Source: Ardenticatenales bacterium
Lineage (GTDB): Bacteria; Chloroflexota; Anaerolineae; Epilineales; Epilineaceae
Assembly (NCBI GenBank): GCA_020853525.1
Contig: JADYYS010000023.1
Span: 1 to 64,000, forward strand
Length of the DNA: 64,000 nt
Direction of reading: 5' to 3'
The notes below the pieces were generated by a model. That model made no database searches, had not been told where the DNA came from, and saw only the letters and a list, made by a program, of their open reading frames with translations. The stretch's first letter is position 1. Each line of letters opens with the position of its first letter. The translations under genes were made by a program, and so were the position numbers. Of this stretch, positions 47,319-56,891 are shown piece by piece.

Positions 47319-49184
47319 CTACGGGCACGGCAGCGCGCCGCCGACCGCGCGGAACGCGCGCACGAAGGCATCGCCGTCGCCCGCATCGAAGACGCGTTCG
47401 GGCGCGCCGGTCACGGCCTGCAGGAGCGCCAGCGCGGCATAGGGGCCGACCGCCACGGCGAAGCGCTCGGCACCGGCCTGGCCGAGTGCCGCCGCGGCAT
47501 CGAGCACATCCTGCTCGGTGGCGCCGAACACCTGCCCATCGCTTACGAGCACGACGGCGCGTCGCCGAGCGGCATCGGGCGGGCCGAGCTGTTCGGCCGC
47601 CGCGCGGAGCCCGAGATCGATCCGCGAGCCCTGTTCGGCGTCGATCGGCGCCGTCAGGGCCGCCCGCACTGCCTGCAGATCGCCTGTGAGCGCGATCCAG
47701 ATCGATGCCGCGGCATCGAACCGGACGAACGCCACCCGGACATCTCGGCGACCGTCGAGGCCGTCGACGAGCCGGCGGATGCCCTCGACAGCCACGTCGA
47801 GCTTGCGTCGCCCGCTTGCCGTCATGCCTTCCATCGTCGTCGATGCATCCAGGACGACGACGAGGTCGAGCGGTGCCGCACCGGGCAGACACCCGCCGGC
47901 AAGGGCGATCGGGAGGTAGATGCGTGCGGCGCCGGCAGGCGTCGAGGGCGTCGGGATGCGGGTCGTCGTTGCGGTCGGCGTCGCCGCCGGGGTGGCGGGC
48001 GTTGCCGGCGTGGCGGACCCCGTCAGCCGGCGCGTCGGTGATGCCGAGGCCGTCGGCGTGACGCTCGGAACCGCGGTGGGCGACGGCATCTCGGCGACGA
48101 CGTCGAGCACCGGGATCGGGATCGCGACCGAGCCCGGGCGGCCGAGCGCATCCTCGAACGTGGCGACGGTGAAAGCGCTGACCGGCCAACGGCCGGTCGC
48201 GCTCGGTGCGAGGCCGTATGTGATCGTGATCGGCTCGCCCGCCGCGGCAGGGATCGTCCAGCGCTGCGCGTCACCCACCTGGGTACCCTCCGGCACCGCC
48301 GAGCCAGGCCAGGCGGACAGCGTCGCGCCGATCCGGTCATCGATCGCCAGCTGCCGCACGCCCAGCCGCTGCAGCCGTTCCGCGATCCGGATGTAGACGC
48401 CGGCCAGGTCCTCCGCCGTCGAAACGCGCCAGTGGTCGGATGGCGTCGCGGCGATCGCGGCCAGCAGCGCTGCATCGGCGCGCCGGCCGAGCGCCACAGT
48501 CGTCAGATGGACGTCGTTCCCGCGCTGGACGGCCGCCTGCTGTCGGACCGCATCGGGACCGCGGTTGTTCACGCCGTCCGACAGCAGGACGATCGCCTGA
48601 ACGCGGCCCGTCCGGCCGTCGTCCGCGCCGGCGGCCAGCTCCTGCCCGGCCGCACGGAGCGCCCGGACGATATCGGTCCCGGCCGCCGGCGGCACCTCGA
48701 TCCGCGCGATCGCGCTGTGCAGGCGACTGCGGATGCTCGACAGCGGCACGAGGACGGTCGCCGTGTCGTCGAACGCGACGAGCGCGACCCGCGTCCGGCC
48801 GAGCTCGACCCGATCGACGAACGCGCCGGCGGCTGCCTTGGCGAAGGCCAGCGACGCGCCGCGCATCGACGCCGACCGATCGATCGCCAGCGCGACATCC
48901 ACCGGGCCGGGCACCTCCGGGCACGCGATCCGAATCACCGCCGTGACGGTGACGCGGGTGCCGACGGTCACCGGGCTCGGCGCGACCGATCGTTGCGCGG
49001 TCGCGGTGCACGACGTGGGCTCGTCAGCGGCCATGCGGGCCTGCGCGATGTGCCGCCATCCGACACCGGCGAGCATGATCGCCACCGACAGCGCGACTTG
49101 CATGCCGGCACGTCCCCGGCCGGCCCCGGCGAGGCGGCTCCCTTCGGACCCGTCATTGAAGCGCCCGGGCGTACCGTGTGTCAC
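47319..49184 (-). CDS. Secreted/anchored protein with two VWA domains
   Basis: The 621-residue protein has one N-terminal hydrophobic segment (about 29-45). A Cys-flanked module comes next (SCTATAQRSVAPSPVTVG, ending with RIACPE) and runs into VWA domain 1 (MIDAS DRSAS, 102-106). A DUF11-like beta-domain follows, then a Thr/Pro/Ala-rich linker, the motif IYLPIALAGGCLPG, and VWA domain 2 (DASTT). VWA domains bind metal and partner proteins. GTG 49184 overlaps the cytochrome c stop by four bases; an in-frame ATG at about residue 28 is an alternative. Confidence 0.85.
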   Translation of the reverse strand: MTHGTPGRFNDGSEGSRLAGAGRGRAGMQVALSVAIMLAGVGWRHIAQARMAADEPTSCTATAQRSVAPSPVTVGTRVTVTAVIRIACPEVPGPVDVALAIDRSASMRGASLAFAKAAAGAFVDRVELGRTRVALVAFDDTATVLVPLSSIRSRLHSAIARIEVPPAAGTDIVRALRAAGQELAAGADDGRTGRVQAIVLLSDGVNNRGPDAVRQQAAVQRGNDVHLTTVALGRRADAALLAAIAATPSDHWRVSTAEDLAGVYIRIAERLQRLGVRQLAIDDRIGATLSAWPGSAVPEGTQVGDAQRWTIPAAAGEPITITYGLAPSATGRWPVSAFTVATFEDALGRPGSVAIPIPVLDVVAEMPSPTAVPSVTPTASASPTRRLTGSATPATPATPAATPTATTTRIPTPSTPAGAARIYLPIALAGGCLPGAAPLDLVVVLDASTTMEGMTASGRRKLDVAVEGIRRLVDGLDGRRDVRVAFVRFDAAASIWIALTGDLQAVRAALTAPIDAEQGSRIDLGLRAAAEQLGPPDAARRRAVVLVSDGQVFGATEQDVLDAAAALGQAGAERFAVAVGPYAALALLQAVTGAPERVFDAGDGDAFVRAFRAVGGALPCP

Positions 49185-49933
49185 GGCACGCCAGCCGAAG
49201 GATCGGACGATTCCGGTGCCGTCGTGAGGAACGACCAGAGGTGCTCGGCGATCGCGGCGACATCCGACCCTCGATCGGTGGTGCCCGCGGTGCGTGCGCT
49301 GGATTCGGGGTGGCTGCGCACCAGTAGATCGACGAGCTGCGACCGCGTCAGTCGGACCCAGTCTGGCCGGACGAGTGATGGCGTCCGGGCGGTCGCGTCC
49401 GGCACGCCCGCCGTCCCGTGGCACGCCGCACAGTCGCGCGCATAGTCTCTCGCCCCGCGGCGCAGCATCTCCGGCTCGACCCGCAGCTGCCACACGTGGA
49501 ACACGACATCCCACGTGGCGGGCGGATCGAGAAGGTGGTCGAAGCGTTTCATGGACGACCCGAGCACGCCCCGGCGAATCGCTTGGAACAGGACGGCCGG
49601 CGATCGGTGCTGCAGCGCATCGTCCGCGGTCCAGTCCGGCGGCGGTGGTTGCAGTCCGGCGGACAGCGGTCCATCGCCGGCGCCGTCGGCGCCGTGGCAG
49701 GCGGTGCAGTGCTCGCCGTAGCGCCGCGCACCGGCAGCCGGATCCGCCGCATAAGCCGGCACGGGCGCGCCGGCCGTCGTCACGGTCGGCAACGCACGTC
49801 GTACGCCGTGTTCGGCGGTCGGAGCCGTGCACGCCGCAAGGCCGGCCATCCAGACGACAGCAACCACCGCCGCCCGACGCAGTCCGATCCTCGTCGCCGC
49901 CTCGTGCCGGCCCGCCGTCACGTGTTTCGTCAT
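49181..49933 (-). CDS. Diheme cytochrome c lipoprotein
   Basis: The 250-residue protein has a lipobox (MAGLAAC, Cys35) and two heme sites, CTACHG (76-81) and CAACHG (168-173). The first domain has Met128 as the likely axial ligand. After the second heme there is no Met at all, so that heme must use another ligand (His209 is one candidate) or be five-coordinate. It should sit on the outer face of the membrane and carry electrons. A -10-like TAGAAT ends six bases before ATG 49933, so the transcript may be leaderless. It is coupled to the two-VWA gene. Confidence 0.88.
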   Translation of the reverse strand: MTKHVTAGRHEAATRIGLRRAAVVAVVWMAGLAACTAPTAEHGVRRALPTVTTAGAPVPAYAADPAAGARRYGEHCTACHGADGAGDGPLSAGLQPPPPDWTADDALQHRSPAVLFQAIRRGVLGSSMKRFDHLLDPPATWDVVFHVWQLRVEPEMLRRGARDYARDCAACHGTAGVPDATARTPSLVRPDWVRLTRSQLVDLLVRSHPESSARTAGTTDRGSDVAAIAEHLWSFLTTAPESSDPSAGVP

Positions 49934-49970
49934 CGCCTGATTCTAGGCCCCGCGGCCGCGACGCGCGCGG

Positions 49971-49999
49971 TTGCGGCGCCACCGGGTCGTGCCTACAAT
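49971..49999 (+). promoter_or_regulatory. Promoter for the MaoC-like gene
   Basis: TTGCGG (49971-49976), a 17-base spacer and TACAAT (49994-49999) precede the MaoC-like gene by about 55 bases. The -35 hexamer and spacing match those of the envelope operon promoter. Confidence 0.6.
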
Positions 50000-50053
50000 C
50001 CACGGCCCAGTCAGGCCGGCGAGGCGACCGCGCCACCCAACCGCGAGACCGAG

Positions 50054-50593
50054 ATGCGCGTCGAAGGGCCGCAAGGCATGTGGTTCGAGGACTTTTCGGC
50101 CGGCTTCAGCGGCCGCAGCCCGTCGCGGACCGTGACGGACCACGACATCATGGCGTTCGCCGGCCTTTCCGGCGACTACAACCCCCTGCACACCGACGAC
50201 AGCTATGCCGCGACGACGCCGTTCGGTCGGCGCATCGCGCACGGCGTGCTCGGCCTGTCGATTGCCACCGGACTCGCCGCACGGATGAACATCATCGACG
50301 GCACGACGCTGGCCTTCCTCGGCCTCGACTGGAAGTTTCGCAAACCGGTCTTCGCCGGCGACACCGTGTTCCTGGAGATCGACGTTCTCGAGGCTCGCAT
50401 GGCCCGCGCGCTGGGCGGCGGGCTCGTGACGTTCGGCATCAAGCTCATGAACACGTCCGGCGACGTCGTGCAGCGCGGGCGCTGGGAGATCTTGTTGAAG
50501 AGCCGCGCCTTGGCCGGTGAGGACAGCCAAACGTCCGATGCTCGGCCTGGGTCGGCGGTCGGCTCGTCGGCGGTCGAAGCGGCACCCGACTGA
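50054..50593 (+). CDS. MaoC-like (R)-specific enoyl-CoA hydratase domain protein
   Basis: The 179-residue hot-dog-fold protein has the catalytic block FAGLSGDYNPLHTDDSYA and RRIAHGVLGLSI. MaoC-like enzymes hydrate enoyl-CoA in fatty acid or polyketide-type pathways. ATG 50054 is used; ATG 50078 (MWFEDFSAGF) is an alternative that starts at the conserved region. The C-terminal 30 residues are Ser/Gly-rich and poorly conserved in type. The MBL-fold gene begins 19 bases later. Confidence 0.88.
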   Translation: MRVEGPQGMWFEDFSAGFSGRSPSRTVTDHDIMAFAGLSGDYNPLHTDDSYAATTPFGRRIAHGVLGLSIATGLAARMNIIDGTTLAFLGLDWKFRKPVFAGDTVFLEIDVLEARMARALGGGLVTFGIKLMNTSGDVVQRGRWEILLKSRALAGEDSQTSDARPGSAVGSSAVEAAPD

Positions 50594-50612
50594 CGGCAGC
50601 CTGCTGGAACGC

Positions 50613-51659
50613 GTGCCGAGACCCGCCCCGTCCGCGGAGCGCTCCTCCGTCGTTCGCATCGTCGTCCCGGCGCCGAGGGGATCCGAGCCGCGCAACGCCT
50701 GGCTGATCCCGGGGCCGCCGGTCGTGCTCGTCGATCCCGGTCCGGCGACGGATGCGGCGTACGCCGCCGTGCGCGACGCCATGGCCGCGCTGAGCTTGGG
50801 ACTGCACGACATCCGGCGCATCGTCCTCACGCACGCGCACGGGGGCCACGCCGGGCTGACGGCACGCATTCAGGCCGACAGCGGTGCGCACATCCTCGCC
50901 CATCCCGACGCGCTTCCCGCGTTGGCCGACCCGTCGGCGGCGGCCGCGCAGCGCCTCGATCGCGCGCTCCGCGCAGCCGCCGCGGCCGGCATGCCGGCGG
51001 ATCTGGCTGGGTCGTCGGCGGACGGATGGCATGCGCGACTGGCGGCCGAGCTGGCCGAAGAGCCGCTCGGCGTGTCCCCGTCCGCATGCGCGGCGCTGGC
51101 CGACGGGGAGCCGCTCGACCCGCGCGCCGACGATCCAGAAGGCCTGCTGTCGTGGTCTGCTCACCACACCGGCGGCCACAGCGCGGACCATCTCGTCCTC
51201 GTCCACACGCAACGGGCGACGGCGATCACCGGCGACTTGATCGATCGGCGGCGATCGACGCTTGCGGACATCGTTCCGACCGGGCCGGGGGGCGTGCGTG
51301 CACCGCAACTCGCCCGGCTCGTGGAGGCGTGGCGTATCTTGGCTCGACGGCCGGTCAACCTCTGGCTGCCCGGCCACGGCGAACCGATCCGCGCGCCGCG
51401 GGTCCTCGTGGCCCGCCGCCTGGCCGAGTCACGACTGGCGCTGCAATCCGTCCGGCACGTGCTATCGGCCGAGCCGCTGACCGCCTGGGACGTGTGCACG
51501 AGACGCGGCATGGCCGGCGGCGCCCACGACGCCGGCCGCGCTCTGACCGCGACGATCGCCCTGCTGGATTGGCTGGTCGCCCGCGGCCATGCCGCGCGGA
51601 CGGTCCGCGACGGCGCCTGGCGCTTCGTGCGAACGGAGCGGCGCGGGCGCGGTCGCTAG
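50613..51659 (+). CDS. Metallo-beta-lactamase-fold protein, altered metal motif
   Basis: The 348-residue protein has the MBL fold: a first strand region SEPRNAWLIPGPPVVLVDPG, THAHGGHAGL (His74, His76, His79), HHTGGHSADHLVL, TGDLIDRR and LPGHGEPI. A winged-helix-like C-terminus follows, as in LACTB2-type enzymes. The Asp of the usual HxHxDH motif is Gly78, so the second metal site may be lost. GTG 50613 is preferred, since longer in-frame starts lie inside the maoC gene. The function could be hydrolase-like or degenerate. Confidence 0.82.
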   Translation: MPRPAPSAERSSVVRIVVPAPRGSEPRNAWLIPGPPVVLVDPGPATDAAYAAVRDAMAALSLGLHDIRRIVLTHAHGGHAGLTARIQADSGAHILAHPDALPALADPSAAAAQRLDRALRAAAAAGMPADLAGSSADGWHARLAAELAEEPLGVSPSACAALADGEPLDPRADDPEGLLSWSAHHTGGHSADHLVLVHTQRATAITGDLIDRRRSTLADIVPTGPGGVRAPQLARLVEAWRILARRPVNLWLPGHGEPIRAPRVLVARRLAESRLALQSVRHVLSAEPLTAWDVCTRRGMAGGAHDAGRALTATIALLDWLVARGHAARTVRDGAWRFVRTERRGRGR

Positions 51660-51880
51660 CGAGCCGCGACCACGCGCCGCACCCGCCCGTCCGGCCCGAC
51701 GGTCACGCGGACGACGAGCGCCACCGGCGGGCCGGAGCCACCGGCGGCACGCGCCGACTTGAACGTGAAGACCGAGCCGTCGCCTTCCGTCCGAACGGTC
51801 GGCTGGACGTTCGCGAGCGCCGGGTACTTGCGCCACGCCGCGGCACAGGCCGTCGCGCGATCGCCGGCCGCGTCGCTCAT
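51656..51880 (-). CDS. Small hypothetical protein
   Basis: A 74-residue frame ends four bases into the MBL gene's 3' end (convergent) and lies 30 bases downstream of the coiled-coil gene. It ends in a beta-hairpin-like stretch (VALVVRVTVGPDGRVRRVV) and has no signal peptide. I do not recognise a family. Its reality rests on position and on a plausible domain-like C-terminus. Confidence 0.5.
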   Translation of the reverse strand: MSDAAGDRATACAAAWRKYPALANVQPTVRTEGDGSVFTFKSARAAGGSGPPVALVVRVTVGPDGRVRRVVAAR

Positions 51881-51910
51881 CGTCCGCCGCCCGGCACCGC
51901 CCGGCGCCCG

Positions 51911-52537
51911 TCAGGCGGTCGGCGCATCGTCGGAAGCGCCGCTCGGTGCGGGCTGAGCCGCAACATCGACGACGGCGGCCGGCGGCTGAAGCTGGCCGGC
52001 CAGACGATCGAGCGCGCGGTTGAGTCCGCGGAGCGCATTCGCCAGCTCGGCGCGCACCGTCGTCGCCATGCGCTGGGCGGACGGCGTGGACGGCACGTCG
52101 GCCACGCCCTCGACGGCCGGAACGTCCGTATCCCCGCCGTCGGCGGCCGCGTCGGTCCGGCCGCCCATCTTGCCGATCGGCGACGCCTTGATCACCGCCT
52201 GCAGCTCGTTGACGAGGCGCTGCGCGCCCTCGCGGATGTCGCCCTTCAGGTTCTCGGCTTCCGGCGTCGAGGCAGCGGCCTGCAACGCCGCGGCGAGGCG
52301 GCTGCCGATCCCGCGCAGCTCGTCGACGACGTTCTCCGCAGACTGACCGGCTCGCTCGCGCACGTCCTCCGCCTCGTCGCTCAGGCGCTCGAACGCATCG
52401 CCAGCGACGGCGGTGGCCTTGTCAAGCCGCGTCTGCGCTTCGTGGACGATCTTGTCGGCCGCCGCGGACAGTCGTTCGCCCGGCGTCTGGACCGGTGGCG
52501 TCTCGGGGCCGCTGTCGACCGGCGTTTGCTCACTCAT
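51911..52537 (-). CDS. Alanine-rich coiled-coil protein
   Basis: The 208-residue protein is mostly helical and Ala/Glu/Asp/Arg-rich ([39 protein letters not shown]). It resembles apolipoprotein- or YtxH-like stress proteins in composition, though this is not a family match. The ends are Pro-rich. ATG 52537 has AAGGAG nine bases upstream. The role is unknown. Confidence 0.75.
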   Translation of the reverse strand: MSEQTPVDSGPETPPVQTPGERLSAAADKIVHEAQTRLDKATAVAGDAFERLSDEAEDVRERAGQSAENVVDELRGIGSRLAAALQAAASTPEAENLKGDIREGAQRLVNELQAVIKASPIGKMGGRTDAAADGGDTDVPAVEGVADVPSTPSAQRMATTVRAELANALRGLNRALDRLAGQLQPPAAVVDVAAQPAPSGASDDAPTA

Positions 52538-52719
52538 CGCCTGCAACTCCTTCTGTGGTCAGGTTTCCCTGCATGGTCAGATTGCCTGCATGGTCCGAAT
52601 GTACGGGAAGCCCGGGGAAGGCGGGTCGTCCCGGCCGGCTCAAGTGTACGCTTGTGGCCGTCAAACGGTTGCACGGTCCGCCCCGTCGGCACCGCCGCGT
52701 CGCGGCCGGCGGACCGCTG

Positions 52720-52728
52720 TGCTATACT
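52720..52728 (+). promoter_or_regulatory. Extended -10 element upstream of lepA
   Basis: TGC-TATACT, an extended -10 motif, lies about 130 bases before the lepA start. No good -35 was seen, which extended -10 promoters may not need. Confidence 0.45.
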
Positions 52729-52860
52729 CGGGCGCTTCCTGGTACGCCCCGCCCGAGTGATGGGACCCTTTTCCGACAGAGGTGGGTGTCCGCAGCCACC
52801 GGCCGCCGTTTCCCCCGACACGTTTCGCCGGCCCGCCGGCGCGCAAGCCGAGCGTCGCCG

Positions 52861-54675
<1,815 letters not shown>

Positions 54676-54781
54676 GGCGGACCGACATCAACCGTCGCTG
54701 GCGGATGTCGAGCGCCATCGATGGCTCGGGCCGTTCCAAGTTGTTCGGTTCGGAACGGCATCGGTCCGCTCCGAAGCGCCT

Positions 54782-54860
54782 CTAGTACTCTGTCACTGGA
54801 CACGCTTCGGGTATCCGACAGAGGTAGGCATCCGTAGACTCTGCAGTGACAGAGTACTAG
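54782..54860. mobile_element. MITE-like inverted-repeat element (79 bp)
   Basis: CTAGTACTCTGTCACTG (54782-54798) and its exact reverse complement (54844-54860) enclose 46-47 bases. TA steps next to both ends suit a TA target duplication of IS630/Tc1-mariner type. No transposase is present. The TAG stop of the VWA gene on the minus strand (54859-54857) lies inside the right arm. Confidence 0.65.
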
Positions 54861-56332
54861 CGGTAGAACCCGAACCGCAGCAGCGTGTTCCGGAAGTTCA
54901 CCGGGCGGAAGTCGCGCAGCGTGATCGTGCGCTCGCGCCAGGCGTTCGGGCACAACTGGTAGCCCGCAAGTTCGGTCGTCACGAGGCGCAGCTTGTAGGG
55001 CGGCGCCTGGCAGACGCGGATCGGCAGGAACTCGTCGACGCGGCCGGGGCCCTGCACGGCCGAGCCACGGAAGAGCTCCTTGGTGCCGCTTCCGTCCGTC
55101 AGGACGTACTCGAGCTGCGGAAGGCGGTACGTCGTGCCCGTCGCCCAGTCGCCGGAGTCGAACCGGATGTTGCAGCCCTGCGGCCGGACCGACGACACGC
55201 CGACGCTGTCCGGGAAGCTGTGGACGTTGATGCTCCATCCGCGGCCGTCGGAACACGCGCGCGTGTTCGGCGGGTCGAGGACTTCGATCTGCGGCTGCTC
55301 GAAGACGAACTCACGCTCCTGGCCGTCGATGTCGAGGTAGCGCGCCGCGGTGCGGTCGGCGGCCGGGTAGATGCCGACCTTCGTCGGCTTGATCTGGTAG
55401 ACGTGCTCGACCGGCGTCTCGGTCAGCGTGTCGACGGCCCAACCGAGGACGTCGCCCGCGACGGCCGGCGCCGGTGAACCGGATCCGGCGACGAACGGCC
55501 CGTTCACGCCGAGATCGTCCCCGAGTCCGACGCTGCGCACGGTGAAGTTGGCGACGACAAGCGCGATCTGCTCGTAGATCGCGTTCAGCTGGTCGTTGCT
55601 CGGCGCGAAGTAGTAGTACTCGGGGCCGGAGGCGATCTGCTTGAGCAGCGTCTCGGCCGCGCCGCTGCCCAGGCCGATCGTGTAGATCGTCGTACCGGCC
55701 ACCTTGGCGGCGTTGGCGCTGAGGATCGCCTGCTGTTCCGGTCCGGCGGCGGGCTCGTTCGGCGCGCCGTCCGTGATGAGGATGATCACGGGCCGGGCGT
55801 CCGCCCGACCGTTGCGCGTCAGCTCCTCCTGCGCCACGTCGATCGCGTTGGCGATGTTCGTGCCGCGGTCGATCGGCATCGCGTCGATGGCGGCATCGAT
55901 CGCCGCCGGATCGCTCGACAGGCCGATGACCATTCGGGCGCTGCTGTAGAAGCTCAGGATCGCCATCTTCTGCAAGCTGAAGTCGAGCCTATCGACCATC
56001 TTGTGCGCCGCCGCCTGCGCCGCCGCCAGCTTGCCGCCGCTCGTCATCGAGAGGCTCGTGTCCACCGCGGCGACCATGTCGGCCGAGCGATACTGGGCCG
56101 GCGGGCACTGCGCGGACAGCGTGAGCCGGATCTCGACGGTCTCACCCAAGCGGATCTTGGCCGGTGATGCCGTCTTGGTGCCCGTGATCGTGCACTGCAG
56201 CGCTTCCTGCGCCTGCACGGCGCTCGGGCCCGGCGCGGCGACCGTCGCGGCCCCCGCCAGCAGACCGACGAGCAGCGTCACGACGCCCGAGCGCATTGCG
56301 CGCAAGGTTCCGTCCATCACCGGACCGTTCAT
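54857..56332 (-). CDS. Secreted VWA-domain protein, single VWA
   Basis: The 491-residue protein has a signal peptide (MRSGVVTLLVGLLAGAATV region). The Cys-flanked module follows (LQCTITGTKTASPAKIRLGE, closing Cys at 76), then a VWA domain (MIDAS DTSLS, 91-95). A DUF11-like beta-domain and a C-terminal region of about 150 residues with several Cys complete it. The stop codon comes from the adjacent MITE, so the C-terminus may be altered. ATG 56332 has AGGAG eight bases upstream. It is divergent from the next VWA gene. Confidence 0.87.
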   Translation of the reverse strand: MNGPVMDGTLRAMRSGVVTLLVGLLAGAATVAAPGPSAVQAQEALQCTITGTKTASPAKIRLGETVEIRLTLSAQCPPAQYRSADMVAAVDTSLSMTSGGKLAAAQAAAHKMVDRLDFSLQKMAILSFYSSARMVIGLSSDPAAIDAAIDAMPIDRGTNIANAIDVAQEELTRNGRADARPVIILITDGAPNEPAAGPEQQAILSANAAKVAGTTIYTIGLGSGAAETLLKQIASGPEYYYFAPSNDQLNAIYEQIALVVANFTVRSVGLGDDLGVNGPFVAGSGSPAPAVAGDVLGWAVDTLTETPVEHVYQIKPTKVGIYPAADRTAARYLDIDGQEREFVFEQPQIEVLDPPNTRACSDGRGWSINVHSFPDSVGVSSVRPQGCNIRFDSGDWATGTTYRLPQLEYVLTDGSGTKELFRGSAVQGPGRVDEFLPIRVCQAPPYKLRLVTTELAGYQLCPNAWRERTITLRDFRPVNFRNTLLRFGFYR

Positions 56333-56671
56333 CTCTGAGGCTCCTGGGGCACGGTGGCCGCGATCGGCCCCGAACGCGGATGATCGAAAGTCGTTCCTCG
56401 CCCGTTGTTTCGTCGCCGGTCGTTCCTCGCCGGTTGTTCCTCGCCCATGCACGCACCGCAACGACGGTCGATTTCCCCCGCCCTGTCCGAAACGGCGCGC
56501 CCACGGGTTGTTAACGCTGGAACGGATACGGCGATAGCCGAATCCGGTCCGATCGAGACGATCTCGCCCGTTTTTGGAGACGTTGGGCCGGCCGATCGCC
56601 CGTCGCACGATCCATCGCACTGTAGGACGACGGCCGCGCGGCGGCAAACGTGACCAAACACTGACGAGTCG
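56333..56671. repeat. Intergenic region with two 20-base direct repeats
   Basis: GTCGTTCCTCGCCNGTTGTT occurs at 56390-56409 and 56419-56438, with a third partial copy after. The stretch lies upstream of the minus-strand VWA gene. No gene or clear promoter was seen for that gene. Confidence 0.55.
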
Positions 56672-56701
56672 TTGACAACTTGCTGGCGGCGGGCCTATAC
56701 T
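56672..56701 (+). promoter_or_regulatory. Strong sigma70-like promoter of a VWA gene
   Basis: TTGACA (56672-56677), an 18-base spacer and TATACT (56696-56701) predict a start near 56708. This gives a leader of about 185 bases. The leader can form a hairpin from GGCCACC and GGTGGCC around 56828-56849. Confidence 0.75.
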
Positions 56702-56891
56702 GCCGCCCAGGCGCCGCTCCGCGGTGGCGCCGGCTCGATCGGCTGCGCGTTTGCCCTTCAGGCGCGTGGTGGACGAGCGAGCCGTGTGCGGATCCGCGGC
56801 GATCCGAGCAGCTTCGTTCTTCGGATGGGCCACCTGTGCACCGGTGGCCGACGGTTGGGCGAAGGTCGCTCAGGAAGACGGGAGTAAGGAG

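Noticed and set aside
47243-47327. Short direct repeats CCGGGYTACGGGCA at the end of the first VWA gene
   Set aside because: Fourteen bases in G+C-rich DNA with one mismatch; no other sign of an element.
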